From Corynebacterium pseudopelargi (GTDB lineage Bacteria > Actinomycetota > Actinomycetes > Mycobacteriales > Mycobacteriaceae): a stretch of 64,000 nt of DNA. Below the pieces are notes generated by a model. The model was not told the DNA's origin. It did no database searches and was given only the letters and a program-made list of their open reading frames with translations. Shown here one piece after another: positions 1 to 9,512 of the stretch. The stretch is from NCBI RefSeq assembly GCF_003814005.1, contig NZ_CP033898.1, forward strand, positions 806,001-870,000, read 5' to 3'. The position numbers and the translations under genes were made by a program. Position 1 is the stretch's first letter, and every line of letters begins with the position of its first letter.

Positions 1-126
1 GCTGCTTGTTCGGCTGTTCGGATACATGGCGCTTTTTTGAGTTCGGGCGTTGTTGTCACCGTAAAAAGGGCCAGCGCTTAATGCGTGGGTGTTGAGGTGA
101 GGGCAAGAAAAAAGCCGTGGAAGGTC

Positions 127-155
127 TTTTCAATGTCGAACGACTGTTCTATAAT
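127..155 (+). promoter_or_regulatory. Candidate promoter for the HEPN-family gene
   Basis: A perfect -10 hexamer TATAAT lies at 150-155. A weak -35 (TTTTCA, 127-132) sits 17 nt upstream. The implied transcript has a leader of about 85 nt before the start at 249. This is seen in the sequence only; no transcription start is known to me. Confidence 0.5.
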
Positions 156-248
156 GGGGCTAAGCAACTCGGAGGTTGCGTTCTAGGTTTAACTCAATCG
201 ATGCGCGCAATAGGCGCCAGATCTGAAGGGATGAAAAGGAGCGGCACT

Positions 249-662
249 ATGAACACCGTTATTTCTGCCACCACCGGATACCAGCGTCCCGGCAAGGCTG
301 GCCAGTTGCTGGATCAATCAGCAGCGCTACAACGCGAGGCCGCCGCGATGCTCGAACGCGGCGATAACACCGTGGCGTTGGAATACGCCTATCGCGCAGC
401 ACTTCGAGTGGCAGGCGCGTGGGTTTCTCAAACTCCCATCGCCCGCCGAGTGCGTAAGCCTAAGGGTGTGTGGGCTCAATTGGAGCTCACTGGCAATGCC
501 GGCCAAGCCTGGGCGCAAGAGTTTCAGCGGTGGTCGACGCTGCGGGCGCGCGCATCTATGGGCCTTGAGGTGGATATTGATGCAGCGAAGGTTCGCGCGT
601 TGATGTCCCTGGTGGGGGATTTCACCCAAGCTATCGATGGGGCAGCGCCGATGGCAGCCTAA
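249..662 (+). CDS. SAV_6107-type HEPN domain protein
   Basis: Small soluble protein of 137 residues resembling the SAV_6107 HEPN family, which is found next to the dcw cluster in many actinobacteria. HEPN folds are helical and often bind nucleotides or nucleic acids, but no function is established for this family. The ATG at 249 follows AAAAGGAG (234-241) at good spacing. An in-frame ATG at 117 would add 44 residues with no ribosome site and would start upstream of the likely promoter, so I rejected it. The helical body includes a central TIARRVRKPKG-like basic stretch and an ARASMGLEVD segment. The gene stands alone in its own transcription unit. The family assignment comes from recognition of the sequence and is moderately sure. 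Confidence 0.72.
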   Translation: MNTVISATTGYQRPGKAGQLLDQSAALQREAAAMLERGDNTVALEYAYRAALRVAGAWVSQTPIARRVRKPKGVWAQLELTGNAGQAWAQEFQRWSTLRARASMGLEVDIDAAKVRALMSLVGDFTQAIDGAAPMAA

Positions 663-944
663 TTTGCAGGAAGGCACACAGAAGCCCGAGGTGACTCAAG
701 GGCGGTGGTGGCTATGTGGCTGCAGTAATGCTCCAGGCCTTTGGGTGGAAAGAGAAGTTTTTGGGTCAAGGACTCGGAAAAAATATGGGAGCGTGGAACT
801 TAAACGCTACGCTGGGCGTTATATTGAAGTGAAAGCTTCTTAGCGCGTTATCTTTATTGCGATATCTGCTTGATTGCTTGCAAAAGCCGAGGCAATAAGT
901 GCGTGTGAAGTAGCACCCCTAATACATCACCCCGGAGGCAAAAG

Positions 945-1328
945 GTGGCACTTTCAGAGCAGGAACAGCGCGCCCTGTATGAGATCGAGCGTTCCTTGAT
1001 GGCTGAGGATCCGAAATTTGGCCGCTCGGTTGCCCGTGAAGGCAATGGCGGTATCGGAAACTTCACCCTTCGTGGCATTGCCGTTGTGGTGATCGGCTTG
1101 GTCATGCTGGTAGGCGGCATGGCGCTAGCGCAGTCCAACCTGATGTTTGTTGCACTCAGCGTGGTCGGCTTCCTTGTCATGTTCGGTGGTGCCGTTTGGA
1201 TGCTTCGCGGCGGTGGCGGGACTGCAACTGCAAAGGCGCCCAAGAAGGCAAAGGCAAAGCCTGCAAAATCCCAGGGTGGTTTTGCCAGCAAGATGGAAGA
1301 AAACTTCAAGCGTCGTTTTGATAACTAG
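945..1328 (+). CDS. DUF3040 domain membrane protein
   Basis: A 127-residue protein of the DUF3040 family, which is conserved just upstream of mraZ in corynebacteria and mycobacteria. The N-terminal MALSEQEQRALYEIERSL motif is the family hallmark. Two adjacent hydrophobic segments (about 43-62 and 66-87) form a membrane hairpin. A lysine-rich tail follows and probably stays in the cytoplasm. The start is GTG at 945 after GGAGG (934-938). A strong terminator follows directly. The biological role is unknown; position next to the division cluster suggests an envelope link, but that is inference only. Confidence 0.82.
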   Translation: MALSEQEQRALYEIERSLMAEDPKFGRSVAREGNGGIGNFTLRGIAVVVIGLVMLVGGMALAQSNLMFVALSVVGFLVMFGGAVWMLRGGGGTATAKAPKKAKAKPAKSQGGFASKMEENFKRRFDN

Positions 1329-1352
1329 ATCACCGCGCGCCATACAGATTTA

Positions 1353-1388
1353 AAGCCGCAGCCATAACGAATGGCTGCGGCTTTTGCT
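1353..1388 (+). terminator. Rho-independent terminator after the DUF3040 gene
   Basis: Perfect 13-bp stem (1353-1365 with 1371-1383), 5-nt loop AACGA, ending in a short T-rich run. It separates the DUF3040 gene from the mraZ region. Confidence 0.88.
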
Positions 1389-1888
1389 ATGCCTGAAGCC
1401 TTCCGAAGCGCATCTTCTTCAAAGATCTCCCGCTTAGGCGCCGCTCTACGGTTTGGGCATCGCCCCGAGGCTTAGGCGTCACCCCGCGGCCTTGGTAACG
1501 CCCAACGACACAGCGCCGAACAGTACTACCCAGCGAGGGTGTGGCTCGGGGGTATGCCTCTTTATTCTGATTCCCCGGTTTTTCTCAGCGGGCTGCGGGG
1601 CAGTGGGGTGGCGTTGGCTGGTTCCCCACATTCACCCACTGGGCCAAAATCTGTCCAAATATTTCCCCACTTTCCTCCACTTCGAGCATATCTGGTGTGA
1701 AGAAAACGCATTAAAGTGGCGGCTATTAATCAATGTGACTGCTTTGGAAGCTATCTGGCACCCATGTGTTGCTTTGGGGTGAGAGGCCAATGCGCCATCC
1801 TCCCCACTTCGCCTCACGGCCATTCTTGCTGTTAAGAAGCTATATTTCTGCTGGATTTTTGAGCATAGGAGTGTTGCTCCTGTTGTTT
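1389..1888. other. Long intergenic region upstream of mraZ
   Basis: About 500 nt with no convincing gene. Open frames here lack ribosome sites and family resemblance. The region carries three pairs of CCCAC/CTCAC-like motifs spaced 10 bp apart (1624-1639, 1665-1680, 1802-1817). They read as GTGGG-type repeats on the minus strand, the reverse of the MraZ-type repeats at 1889-1923. No RNase P RNA signature or tRNA is visible. Confidence 0.5.
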
Positions 1889-1923
1889 GTGGGGGAAAGT
1901 GGGGTAAGGTGGGCGACAGTGGA
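1889..1923 (+). promoter_or_regulatory. MraZ-type operator: GTGGG repeats every 10 bp
   Basis: GTGGG occurs at 1889, 1899 and 1909, and GTGGA at 1919, so exactly one helical turn apart. MraZ of other bacteria is known to bind TGGGN direct repeats separated by 5 bp upstream of its own gene. This array, 80 nt before the mraZ start, fits autoregulation of the dcw operon. Confidence 0.8.
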
Positions 1924-2003
1924 TCACTAGCGATAGCGATGTGGCTGGTGTGAAACGAGAAAAGATCTGGAGTCGGAGAACCTAAGGGAGGTAGGTGGCC
2001 TGC

Positions 2004-2435
2004 ATGTTTCTTGGTACCTACACCCCAAAACTCGACGACAAAGGACGCCTCACGCTCCCGGCGAAGTTTCGCGAAGACTTAGCGGGCGGCTTGATGGTGA
2101 CGAAGGGACAAGACCACAGCCTTGCTGTGTACCCCCGAGAGGAATTCGCGGCCAGGGCTCGCAAAGCGGCAGCGGTATCGCGAACGAATCCCGAGGCACG
2201 CGCGTTCATTCGTAACCTAGCCGCCAGTGCTGATGAGCAACGTCCGGACGGTCAAGGGCGCATCACGTTATCGGCCGCGCACCGCGAGTACGCGGGGTTG
2301 AGCAAAGAATGCGTCGTGATTGGTTCGGTGGACTTCCTCGAAATCTGGGATGCAGAGGCATGGAGCGCCTACCAGGAGCAGACCGAGGCAGCATTTGCCG
2401 CTGCCGAAGGCGAGTTTCTTGGCGATCTGATCTAG
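2004..2435 (+). CDS. mraZ: Transcriptional regulator MraZ
   Basis: A 143-residue protein with two SpoVT/AbrB-like MraZ domains (about 5-50 and 75-125). It is a DNA-binding protein that forms ring-shaped oligomers and controls the dcw operon, whose first gene it usually is. The typical N-terminus [15 protein letters not shown] is present and the second domain carries GQGRITLS. The ATG at 2004 matches family length. A GTG at 1995 would add three residues but sits only 3 nt from the AGGGAGG site. The GTGGG repeats 80-115 nt upstream are its probable binding site. A 155-nt gap separates it from rsmH. Confidence 0.95.
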   Translation: MFLGTYTPKLDDKGRLTLPAKFREDLAGGLMVTKGQDHSLAVYPREEFAARARKAAAVSRTNPEARAFIRNLAASADEQRPDGQGRITLSAAHREYAGLSKECVVIGSVDFLEIWDAEAWSAYQEQTEAAFAAAEGEFLGDLI

Positions 2436-2590
2436 ACAGTGCCGATGGAGTGTACGTAGGACCTCCGCTCGGGGCGCGCTCTGGTGTACTTCCCCGATAT
2501 CAGAGCGCCCTCGGGTGGGGATCTGTGTGCACCCCATAACGACATTGCAACCCACAACACCCAAAGCAGAAGCGAAAAGGCAGGATCGAC

Positions 2591-3586
2591 ATGGCGCAGT
2601 CTCACACGCACCACGGTCATATCCCTGTCATGCGCGATCGCATGGGCGATCTGCTCGCGCCGCCAGTTGAGGCGATGGGCGAACGTGCGGTCATCCTGGA
2701 CGGCACGCTGGGCGCCGGAGGCCACAGCGAGTACTTCTTGCAGCGTTTCCCTCAAGCCCACGTGATTGGGCTTGATCGCGATAGCCGTTCGCTTGTCGAC
2801 GCCCGCGCTCGCCTTGCCCCTTTCGGTGATCGTTTTCTAGCGCTGCACTGTCGTTTTGATCAATTCGATCAACCGCTGGCCGAAGCTGCTGCTGCTGAAG
2901 AGCACCCCGCCGCCCTGCTTGCACAAGATGAAGGTTTTGCCGGTGCCCTGTTTGATCTAGGGGTGTCTTCCATGCAGCTCGACGAGGAAGACCGCGGTTT
3001 TGCCTACCGCGTGGATGCTCCTTTGGATATGCGCATGGATCCGGCAACACAACTCACCGCGGCAACGGTGCTCAATACCTATAGCCACGGAGACCTCGCC
3101 CGAGTGCTCAAGGTGTACGGCGAGGAACGTTTTGCCGGCAAGATCGCCAGCGCTGTGATCCGCGAGCGTGAAAACGAGCCCTTTAGTAGTTCCGCGCGTT
3201 TAGTGGAATTGCTCTACGCCACCATCCCCGCTGCTGCGAGGAGAAGTGGTGGGCACCCGGCTAAGCGCACATTCCAGGCGCTGCGCATCGAGGTGAATAA
3301 GGAACTCGAAAGCATCGAGCAGGCTTTGCCCGCAGTATGCAACCGCCTGGCTCCTTCAGGCAGGGCAGTGTTTATGTCCTATCAGTCCTTAGAAGACAAG
3401 CTGGTCAAGCGCTTCTTCAAAGAGATCACCACTTCGAGTTCGCCGCCGGGCTTGCCCATGGAACTACCTGGCCACGAAGCAAAATTCTCGCTGGTGACTA
3501 GGGGAGCCGAGCAGGCGTCCGAAGAAGAAATACGAGATAACCCCAGAGCTGCTTCTGTTCGCGTAAGAGCAGTAGAAGCCCGATAA
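2591..3586 (+). CDS. rsmH: 16S rRNA (cytosine(1402)-N4)-methyltransferase
   Basis: RsmH (MraW) transfers a methyl group from S-adenosylmethionine to N4 of C1402 in 16S rRNA in the small-subunit decoding centre. The 331 residues show the SAM-binding [10 protein letters not shown] near residue 37, GLDRD about 25 residues later, and the family segment [19 protein letters not shown] followed by DAPLDMRMD. The C-terminal [14 protein letters not shown] motif is also intact. The ATG at 2591 follows an AGGCAGG site. It is the second gene of the dcw cluster, followed by ftsL after 44 nt. Confidence 0.96.
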   Translation: MAQSHTHHGHIPVMRDRMGDLLAPPVEAMGERAVILDGTLGAGGHSEYFLQRFPQAHVIGLDRDSRSLVDARARLAPFGDRFLALHCRFDQFDQPLAEAAAAEEHPAALLAQDEGFAGALFDLGVSSMQLDEEDRGFAYRVDAPLDMRMDPATQLTAATVLNTYSHGDLARVLKVYGEERFAGKIASAVIRERENEPFSSSARLVELLYATIPAAARRSGGHPAKRTFQALRIEVNKELESIEQALPAVCNRLAPSGRAVFMSYQSLEDKLVKRFFKEITTSSSPPGLPMELPGHEAKFSLVTRGAEQASEEEIRDNPRAASVRVRAVEAR

Positions 3587-3630
3587 GAACCCTAAACACA
3601 TAAGACTCAAGCCCCATTCAGGAGCACATC

Positions 3631-4362
3631 ATGACGATGACGCAAGGCACGCGCCGCCAGTCGAGCCACACCTCCCGCGACTTCAGCACGCATGCCTCCG
3701 TAATGGATGCGCCCACTCGTCGGGTTCGTAGTCCGCAGCCAACACCCCAGCGCCGTCGCTTCCAGCACAAGCCCGGCTCCCAGCAGGTGTTTTCCTACCG
3801 CGGGCGCCGGATCGAACAAAAGAAGGCCGATCGCGGCCTGGTTCGTTTCGTCATCACCTTGACCGTGCTCTTAGTAGTCGGCGTTGGTATTGCCATGGGG
3901 CTTTCCGGCATGACCACGGCGCAGTCGTTCAAGTTGCAAGAACTTCGAGCCACCGAATCCACGCTCGGCAATCAGATTGAAACGCTGCAACGCGATGCGG
4001 CCAATGCCAGCTCCACTGCCGAGCTGGCCAAGAAGGCAGCAGAAATGAACCTGGTGGTACCGGATCAGCCTGGTGTGTTGGCTACCGATCCAGAGGGCAA
4101 CGTGGTCGAGCAGCGTCCCGCCTCGGATCTCACTCGCCCAATCGTGGATATCAATGGCGATGCCATTCGCGCCAGGGCTGCCTCGAGCAATCCTGAAAAA
4201 ACTGAAGAGCTCAACGGCCAGCTCAATCCAGTTCCGAACCAATCTGCGCCGCGTTCCGGCAATACGGCACCAAATGGCGCTACGCTTGCGCCGTACCCAG
4301 GGCAGGCTCCGCAAGCACCAGCGGCACCGCCCGCAGCCGAGACAAGAGGTGAGGCTCGATAG
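3631..4362 (+). CDS. ftsL: Cell division protein FtsL-like
   Basis: A 243-residue bitopic membrane protein in the conserved ftsL position between rsmH and ftsI. A basic, Ser/Thr-rich cytoplasmic N-terminus (1-70) leads to one transmembrane helix (about 72-92). A coiled-coil-forming stretch follows (about 98-140), then a Pro/Ala/Asn-rich tail. FtsL-type proteins join FtsQ and FtsB in the divisome and link it to FtsI/FtsW. Sequence conservation in this family is very low, so the call rests on position and topology. Its stop overlaps the GTG start of ftsI by one base, indicating coupling. A second ATG two codons downstream (3637) is possible. Confidence 0.85.
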   Translation: MTMTQGTRRQSSHTSRDFSTHASVMDAPTRRVRSPQPTPQRRRFQHKPGSQQVFSYRGRRIEQKKADRGLVRFVITLTVLLVVGVGIAMGLSGMTTAQSFKLQELRATESTLGNQIETLQRDAANASSTAELAKKAAEMNLVVPDQPGVLATDPEGNVVEQRPASDLTRPIVDINGDAIRARAASSNPEKTEELNGQLNPVPNQSAPRSGNTAPNGATLAPYPGQAPQAPAAPPAAETRGEAR

Positions 4363-6383
4363 TGGATCGCTACTCGAACGACCCCCGCGGCGGGCGCTAT
4401 CCCCGAAACGCGCGTTCGGGTGACCGCCCACAGCAGACAGGAGCGGCCGAGCATGAGGCCGCTCTTCGTCGTGAAATGAATACTCGCAAGCCCAAGGCGC
4501 ATGGCCAGCGCGATCTGTTGCGCCGTCGCCTCAAACTCGCCGTCACCATTGGCGTTACCTTGGCTGTTGTGCTGACCGCAAGGTTGGGTTGGGTGCAGCT
4601 TGTGTGGGGCCCGGATCTCAGCGAGAAGGCTTCCCAGCAGCGCACCCGCATCTATGTGGATCCTGCACGCCGCGGCGAGATTTCGGATGTGCGTGGCCAG
4701 CAGCTTGCCTACACAATGCAGGCGCGATCGCTTACTGCCTCTCCGGTGGTATTGCGCAAAGAGCTGCGCACGCTAGCCGATTTTGAGCTTCAAGAATCTA
4801 AAGATTATTACGACCTCAAAGAATCCGAGCGCGATGAGCGCCTCGATGCGAAGGTGAAAGAAGAAATTGAGCGCTACGCGCGTGAAATTCCTAAGGCCAT
4901 TGAGCAAGCTGGCGCGTCGAATGCCGAGGTGAGCGAAAAAGACATTCTGAACAAGCTCAAGTCGGACTCCACCTACCAGGTGTTGGTGCGCAACGTCGAT
5001 CCTGATGTTGCCGAGCAAATTGCCAAGGACTTCCATGGCATTGCCGCTGATATGCAAAGTATTCGCCAATACCCCAATGGTGCGATTGCCGAGAACGTCA
5101 TTGGCAAGATCAGCCAAGACGGCGAAGGACAGTTCGGTTTCGAGGCCTCTAACGACGGCATCTTGGCCGGGGTAGACGGAAGAAAAACCTTCGACGTCTC
5201 ACCCGACGGTGTGGTCATTCCCGGCACGATGCGAGACGAAATTCCTGCCACCAATGGTGCCAAAGTGCATTTGAGCCTTGACTTGGATCTGCAAACCTAT
5301 GTGCAGCAGCAGGTGGAACAAGCGGTGGCAAATTCTGGCGCCAAGAGTGCTTCGGCCGTGGTGCTCGATGCCAAGACCGCCAAGGTGATGGCAATGGCAA
5401 ATTCGGCCACGATCAACCCCAATGGGGATATTGAAAAGCAGCTCGAACGCGGCAAGACCTTTGCCAACACCACGATCTCTGCTCCCTTTGAGCCTGGATC
5501 GGTAGCAAAGGTGATTACCGCAGCCGGTGCCATTGAAGATAAAAAGACAACACCCGATGAGGTGCTCCAGGTTCCCGGCAGCATCGATATGGCCGGTGTG
5601 AATGTGCGCGACGCCTGGGTCCACGACGTTGCGCCCTATACCACCACGGGTGTGTTTGGTAAGTCTTCCAATGTTGGCACACTGATGCTCGCGGAGCGCT
5701 TGGGCGAACAGCGCTTTAATGATCTGCTGCTGAAATTCGGTATCGGCCAAACCACGGGCATCGAATTGCCCAGCGAATCGGCTGGTCTTTTGCCCAATTT
5801 GTCGCAGTGGTCGGGCGGTACCTTTGCCAACCTGCCCATCGGGCAGGGCATGTCTTGGACCTTGCTGCAGATGGCCGGGGTGTATCAGGCCATCGCCAAT
5901 GACGGTGAGCGCATCGAACCGAGAATCGTTGATCATGTAGAAGATGCCTCTGGTGCCGTGGTGGAACAGCCAGAACCAGAAAAGGTGCAAGTGGTCTCGC
6001 CCGCTACGGCTCGCACCGTGCGCGATATGTTCCGCTCCGTGGCTCAAAGCGATCCTTCGGGGCTGCAACAGGGCACAGGCCCCCAGGCCGCCATCGATGG
6101 CTACCAGGTATCGGGTAAGACGGGTACGGCCCAGCAGGTAGACCCCAATACGGGCGCATATTCTAATTCGAACTATTGGATCACCTTCGCCGGCATCGCA
6201 CCGGCAGATAACCCCCGATATGTTGTGGCCATCATGTTGGATCAGCCTCAGCGCGGTGTCCACGGCGAAGGTGGGCAATCGGCTGCGCCGCTGTTCCACG
6301 GTATTGCTTCGTGGCTGCTCAATAGGGATAATGTGCCGCTTTCCCCGCCGCCAGAAGGCCAATTGGTGCTGGAGGCACGCTAA
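4362..6383 (+). CDS. ftsI: Septal peptidoglycan transpeptidase FtsI (PBP3)
   Basis: Class B penicillin-binding protein that cross-links septal peptidoglycan outside the membrane, partnered with FtsW. The 673 residues comprise a basic cytoplasmic segment, one membrane anchor (about 58-78), a dimerisation/pedestal domain and a transpeptidase domain. The catalytic motifs are intact: SVAK with serine 380, SSN at 435-437 and KTG at 586-588. The start is GTG at 4362, overlapping the ftsL stop by one base. A stretch rich in Glu/Lys (about 140-200) is a long insertion in the N-terminal domain. The next gene, murE, starts 91 nt later, after a perfect inverted repeat. Confidence 0.96.
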   Translation: MDRYSNDPRGGRYPRNARSGDRPQQTGAAEHEAALRREMNTRKPKAHGQRDLLRRRLKLAVTIGVTLAVVLTARLGWVQLVWGPDLSEKASQQRTRIYVDPARRGEISDVRGQQLAYTMQARSLTASPVVLRKELRTLADFELQESKDYYDLKESERDERLDAKVKEEIERYAREIPKAIEQAGASNAEVSEKDILNKLKSDSTYQVLVRNVDPDVAEQIAKDFHGIAADMQSIRQYPNGAIAENVIGKISQDGEGQFGFEASNDGILAGVDGRKTFDVSPDGVVIPGTMRDEIPATNGAKVHLSLDLDLQTYVQQQVEQAVANSGAKSASAVVLDAKTAKVMAMANSATINPNGDIEKQLERGKTFANTTISAPFEPGSVAKVITAAGAIEDKKTTPDEVLQVPGSIDMAGVNVRDAWVHDVAPYTTTGVFGKSSNVGTLMLAERLGEQRFNDLLLKFGIGQTTGIELPSESAGLLPNLSQWSGGTFANLPIGQGMSWTLLQMAGVYQAIANDGERIEPRIVDHVEDASGAVVEQPEPEKVQVVSPATARTVRDMFRSVAQSDPSGLQQGTGPQAAIDGYQVSGKTGTAQQVDPNTGAYSNSNYWITFAGIAPADNPRYVVAIMLDQPQRGVHGEGGQSAAPLFHGIASWLLNRDNVPLSPPPEGQLVLEAR

Positions 6384-6422
6384 TGCGTGGTGCGATAGAA
6401 AAGGGCACGGCAGGTGCTAGCC

Positions 6423-6448
6423 TTGACACTTTCGGCTGTAAGTGTCAA
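6423..6448. promoter_or_regulatory. Perfect inverted repeat between ftsI and murE
   Basis: TTGACACTT (6423-6431) and AAGTGTCAA (6440-6448) are exact 9-bp reverse complements around an 8-nt spacer. No T-run follows, so this is not a standard terminator. Each arm carries GACAC, the motif recognised by actinobacterial WhiA. It could be an operator or an mRNA hairpin tuning murE. Confidence 0.6.
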
Positions 6449-6474
6449 AAGAACGTTGTTGAAGGGAGCAAGGC

Positions 6475-8019
6475 ATGAACATGCGGGTAGCTGAAGTGGC
6501 GCGCATCGCCGGTGGCACCGTGCATGGTGATGGAGATGTGCTGGTCCACGGCATCGGATTGGATTCCCAAGAGCTGGCACCAGGCGCCCTGTTTGCCGCG
6601 CTGCCTGGCACTCGTAACCACGGCGCCCGCTTCGCGGCAGATACCCCGGCTGCGGCCATCCTCAGCGATGCTCAAGGCTTTGAGCTTTTGGCACAAGCTG
6701 GCGAACAGCGCCCGGTGATCGTGGTGGAAGATATCCGAGCCATCCTCGGCCAGGTTTCCTCAGCGCTCTACAACAATCCCTCCCAGCACCTTTGCGTGAT
6801 TGGCATTACCGGCACCTCTGGTAAAACCACCACGAGCTACCTGCTCGAGGCCGGGCTCATGCATGCCGGCCTGCACGTAGGGCTGATCGGCACCACCGGC
6901 ACCCGCATCAACGGCACGAAGGTTCCCACGCAACTGACCACGCCAGAAGCCCCGAAGCTGCAAGAGCTTTTTGCCCGCATGGTGGAACAGGGTGTGACGC
7001 ATGTGGTGATGGAAGTGTCTTCTCACGCCCTGGCATTGGGGCGCGTGGGTGGCACCAAATTTGATGCGGCAGGGTTTAGCAACCTCACCCAAGACCATCT
7101 CGATTTCCACCCCACGATGGAAGATTATTTCGAGACGAAGGCAAAGCTTTTTGATCCATCGAGTGAGCTCAGCCCTGAGAAGTCGGTGATCTGTATCGAT
7201 GATGAATGGGGTCAGGCCATGTTCGCTCGCGCCAAGCATCCTTGGGCGTTGGCGTCGAAAAGCTCCCAAGAAGGCGATGTAGTAGCCAACTACTTTGTAG
7301 AAGACGCCCAAACCAACGATGCAGGCACGCAGCACTTCACGCTGAATGCTCGTGGCCGGCGCATTGCTGTGGATCTGAACATGCCGGGGGCATTTAATAT
7401 CACCAATGCCAGCTTGGCTATTGCTCTGGCTGATGCTGTGGGCGTGGATGCAGACGTGGTGGCTGAAGGTTTAGCCACAGTCGGCGTGCCCGGACGTATG
7501 CAGCGAATCGATGCAGGTCAAGACTTTATTGCGGTGGTGGATTATGCCCACAAGCCTGCAGCGGTGGCCGCGGTGCTCGATACCATTCGTGCTCAAACCC
7601 CTGGGCGAGTAGCAGTGGTGTTAGGTGCTGGCGGTAATCGTGATGCCTCCAAGCGCGCGTTGATGGGTGAAGCTGCAGCCAGCAGGGCTGATTTGCTGAT
7701 CGTCAGCGACGATAACCCGCGTGATGAGGATCCATCGCAGATCCGAGCTGCCATTATGGAAGGCGCTGAAGCTGTAGATGATGGCGCGCAGATTGTAGAA
7801 GAAGGCGATCGTTTCGCAGCCATCCGCAAGGCCGTTCAGTGGGCCACGCCGGGTGATGCCATCGTGGTGGCCGGCAAAGGCCACGAGGTGGGCCAGTTGA
7901 TTCGCGGCGTACAGCACCACTTTGATGATCGTGAAGCTCTCGAGCTCGCCATCACCGAGATGCTGCAATCTCAGCCGAACACCGAAGACCCAAGCAATCA
8001 AGCAGGCGATAACGCATGA
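6475..8019 (+). CDS. murE: UDP-MurNAc-L-Ala-D-Glu:meso-diaminopimelate ligase
   Basis: Cytoplasmic ATP-dependent ligase that adds meso-diaminopimelate to UDP-MurNAc-dipeptide. The 514 residues contain the ATP loop GTSGKTTT (113-120), the central-domain ligand segment ending in DHLDFHPTMEDYF, and the DNPR motif (413-416 within DDNPRDEDP), which selects diaminopimelate over lysine. This agrees with the cell wall type of corynebacteria. The start ATG at 6475 follows GAAGGGAGC. An in-frame ATG two codons later is an alternative. The stop overlaps murF by 4 nt (ATGA). Confidence 0.96.
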   Translation: MNMRVAEVARIAGGTVHGDGDVLVHGIGLDSQELAPGALFAALPGTRNHGARFAADTPAAAILSDAQGFELLAQAGEQRPVIVVEDIRAILGQVSSALYNNPSQHLCVIGITGTSGKTTTSYLLEAGLMHAGLHVGLIGTTGTRINGTKVPTQLTTPEAPKLQELFARMVEQGVTHVVMEVSSHALALGRVGGTKFDAAGFSNLTQDHLDFHPTMEDYFETKAKLFDPSSELSPEKSVICIDDEWGQAMFARAKHPWALASKSSQEGDVVANYFVEDAQTNDAGTQHFTLNARGRRIAVDLNMPGAFNITNASLAIALADAVGVDADVVAEGLATVGVPGRMQRIDAGQDFIAVVDYAHKPAAVAAVLDTIRAQTPGRVAVVLGAGGNRDASKRALMGEAAASRADLLIVSDDNPRDEDPSQIRAAIMEGAEAVDDGAQIVEEGDRFAAIRKAVQWATPGDAIVVAGKGHEVGQLIRGVQHHFDDREALELAITEMLQSQPNTEDPSNQAGDNA

Positions 8020-9512
8020 TCCCCCTCGACTTAGCCAGCATTGCTCAGGCTTGTGGTGGCACCCTGAGCGCTGATGCCACCGGCAATGAGCTTATAAGCG
8101 GCAAGGTGGAATTTGATTCCCGCAAGATTAGCCAGGGCGATCTGTTTGTTGCCCTGCACGGCGCGCGCGTCGACGGCCACGACTTCGCCCAATCAGTGAT
8201 GCAAGCCGGTGCGGCAGGCGCGCTGGTGTTTCGCGATGTTGGCGTGCCTGCGGTCATTGCCGCCAAGGTGGAGCAGACGGGTTCTAATGCTTATGCCACA
8301 GCGCATGACAGCACTGGTGCTGCAGCCAGCGTGATCGCGGCGATGAGCTCATTGGCCCGCTATGTATGCGATCAGCTCACCCCTGAGCTTTGCGTGGTGG
8401 GAGTCACCGGCTCGGCAGGAAAGACCTCGGCCAAAGACATGATGGCCAGCATCTTTTCTGCACAAGCCCCCACGGTGGCACCGCCTGGTTCTTTTAATAA
8501 TGAAATCGGCCACCCCTACACAGTGCTGCGCTGTGATGCAGATACTCGCTTTTTAGTCAGCGAGCTTTCTGCCAGGGGAGTAGGCCATATTCGAGCACTT
8601 ACCCAGGTTGCTCCGCCGCGCATCGGCGTGGTGCTCAATGTGGGTTCTGCCCACCTTGGCGAGTTCGGATCTCAAGCAACCATCGCCAAAGCCAAAGGCG
8701 AATTAGTAGAGGCACTGCCAGCCGATGGCGTTGCCGTATTAAATGCCGACGATCCGCTTGTAGCCGCGATGGCCTCGCGCACCAAGGCGAAGGTGTGCAC
8801 CTTCGGCACCGCCGATAACGCCACTGTTCGAGCCAGCGACATTCGCCTCAATGCCCAGGCACAACCGGCTTTCCACCTGCACACACCTGAAGGTGAGGCC
8901 GAGATCCAGCTCAACGTCTCCGGTGAGCACCAAGTGTGGAATGCACTTGCTGCCATTGCAGCAGCGCTTGCAGCCGGCGTGGAGCTTGCTACCGCCGTTG
9001 ATGCAATCCAAGCGCACCGGAATGCCTCGGCCCACAGGATGGATGTGCGCCACCGCGCCGATGGGCTCACCGTGATCGATGATGCCTACAACGCCAACGC
9101 CGAATCCATGCGCGCAGGCATCCGTGCCGCGGTGAGCACAGCCCAAGCCAATAAGGGAAAAGCCATTGCAGTGCTTGGCCCGATGGGGGAGTTGGGCGAG
9201 GATTCCTCCGAAGAACACGAGCGGCTTGGAAAAGAGCTGGCCTGCCTTGGCATAGACAAGTTGGTGGTCGTTGGTGATCAACCAGACGCCCAAGCCCTAG
9301 CTCGCGGTGCAGGAGCATTGACTGAAGCTGTGACGCAGACGCCTGAGCAGGCTGCGGGTGTCGTCGAAAAGCTAGCTGGCTCACACGATACGGTGTTGGT
9401 CAAGGCTTCCAATGCATTTCAACTTTGGCGTGCGGCCGATGCTTTGATGGCCAATCACGCGACTAATGAAGCTCAACAGGAACAATCCGAACTGCAGGTG
9501 AATGACAAGTGA
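8016..9512 (+). CDS. murF: UDP-MurNAc-tripeptide:D-Ala-D-Ala ligase
   Basis: Adds D-alanyl-D-alanine to UDP-MurNAc-tripeptide, completing the pentapeptide. The 498 residues show the Mur ligase layout: an N-terminal substrate domain, the ATP loop GSAGKTS (132-138), and a C-terminal domain with the family sequence [11 protein letters not shown] and GPMGELG. It overlaps murE and mraY by 4 nt on each side (ATGA and GTGA), so translation is probably coupled. One copy of the repeated 11-mer CGTCGAAAAGC falls in its 3' part (9362-9372), read as Val-Val-Glu-Lys-Leu. Confidence 0.96.
   Translation: MIPLDLASIAQACGGTLSADATGNELISGKVEFDSRKISQGDLFVALHGARVDGHDFAQSVMQAGAAGALVFRDVGVPAVIAAKVEQTGSNAYATAHDSTGAAASVIAAMSSLARYVCDQLTPELCVVGVTGSAGKTSAKDMMASIFSAQAPTVAPPGSFNNEIGHPYTVLRCDADTRFLVSELSARGVGHIRALTQVAPPRIGVVLNVGSAHLGEFGSQATIAKAKGELVEALPADGVAVLNADDPLVAAMASRTKAKVCTFGTADNATVRASDIRLNAQAQPAFHLHTPEGEAEIQLNVSGEHQVWNALAAIAAALAAGVELATAVDAIQAHRNASAHRMDVRHRADGLTVIDDAYNANAESMRAGIRAAVSTAQANKGKAIAVLGPMGELGEDSSEEHERLGKELACLGIDKLVVVGDQPDAQALARGAGALTEAVTQTPEQAAGVVEKLAGSHDTVLVKASNAFQLWRAADALMANHATNEAQQEQSELQVNDK

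Noticed and set aside
637..843. Open frame of 68 codons after the HEPN gene
   Set aside because: No ribosome site, no family likeness, and it overlaps the end of the HEPN gene.
1453..1782. 109-codon frame upstream of mraZ
   Set aside because: It starts without a ribosome site, has improbable composition, and lies in a region of operator-like repeats.
5199..6362. 387-codon minus-strand frame opposite ftsI
   Set aside because: Shadow of the GC-biased third codon positions of ftsI, which has all catalytic motifs.
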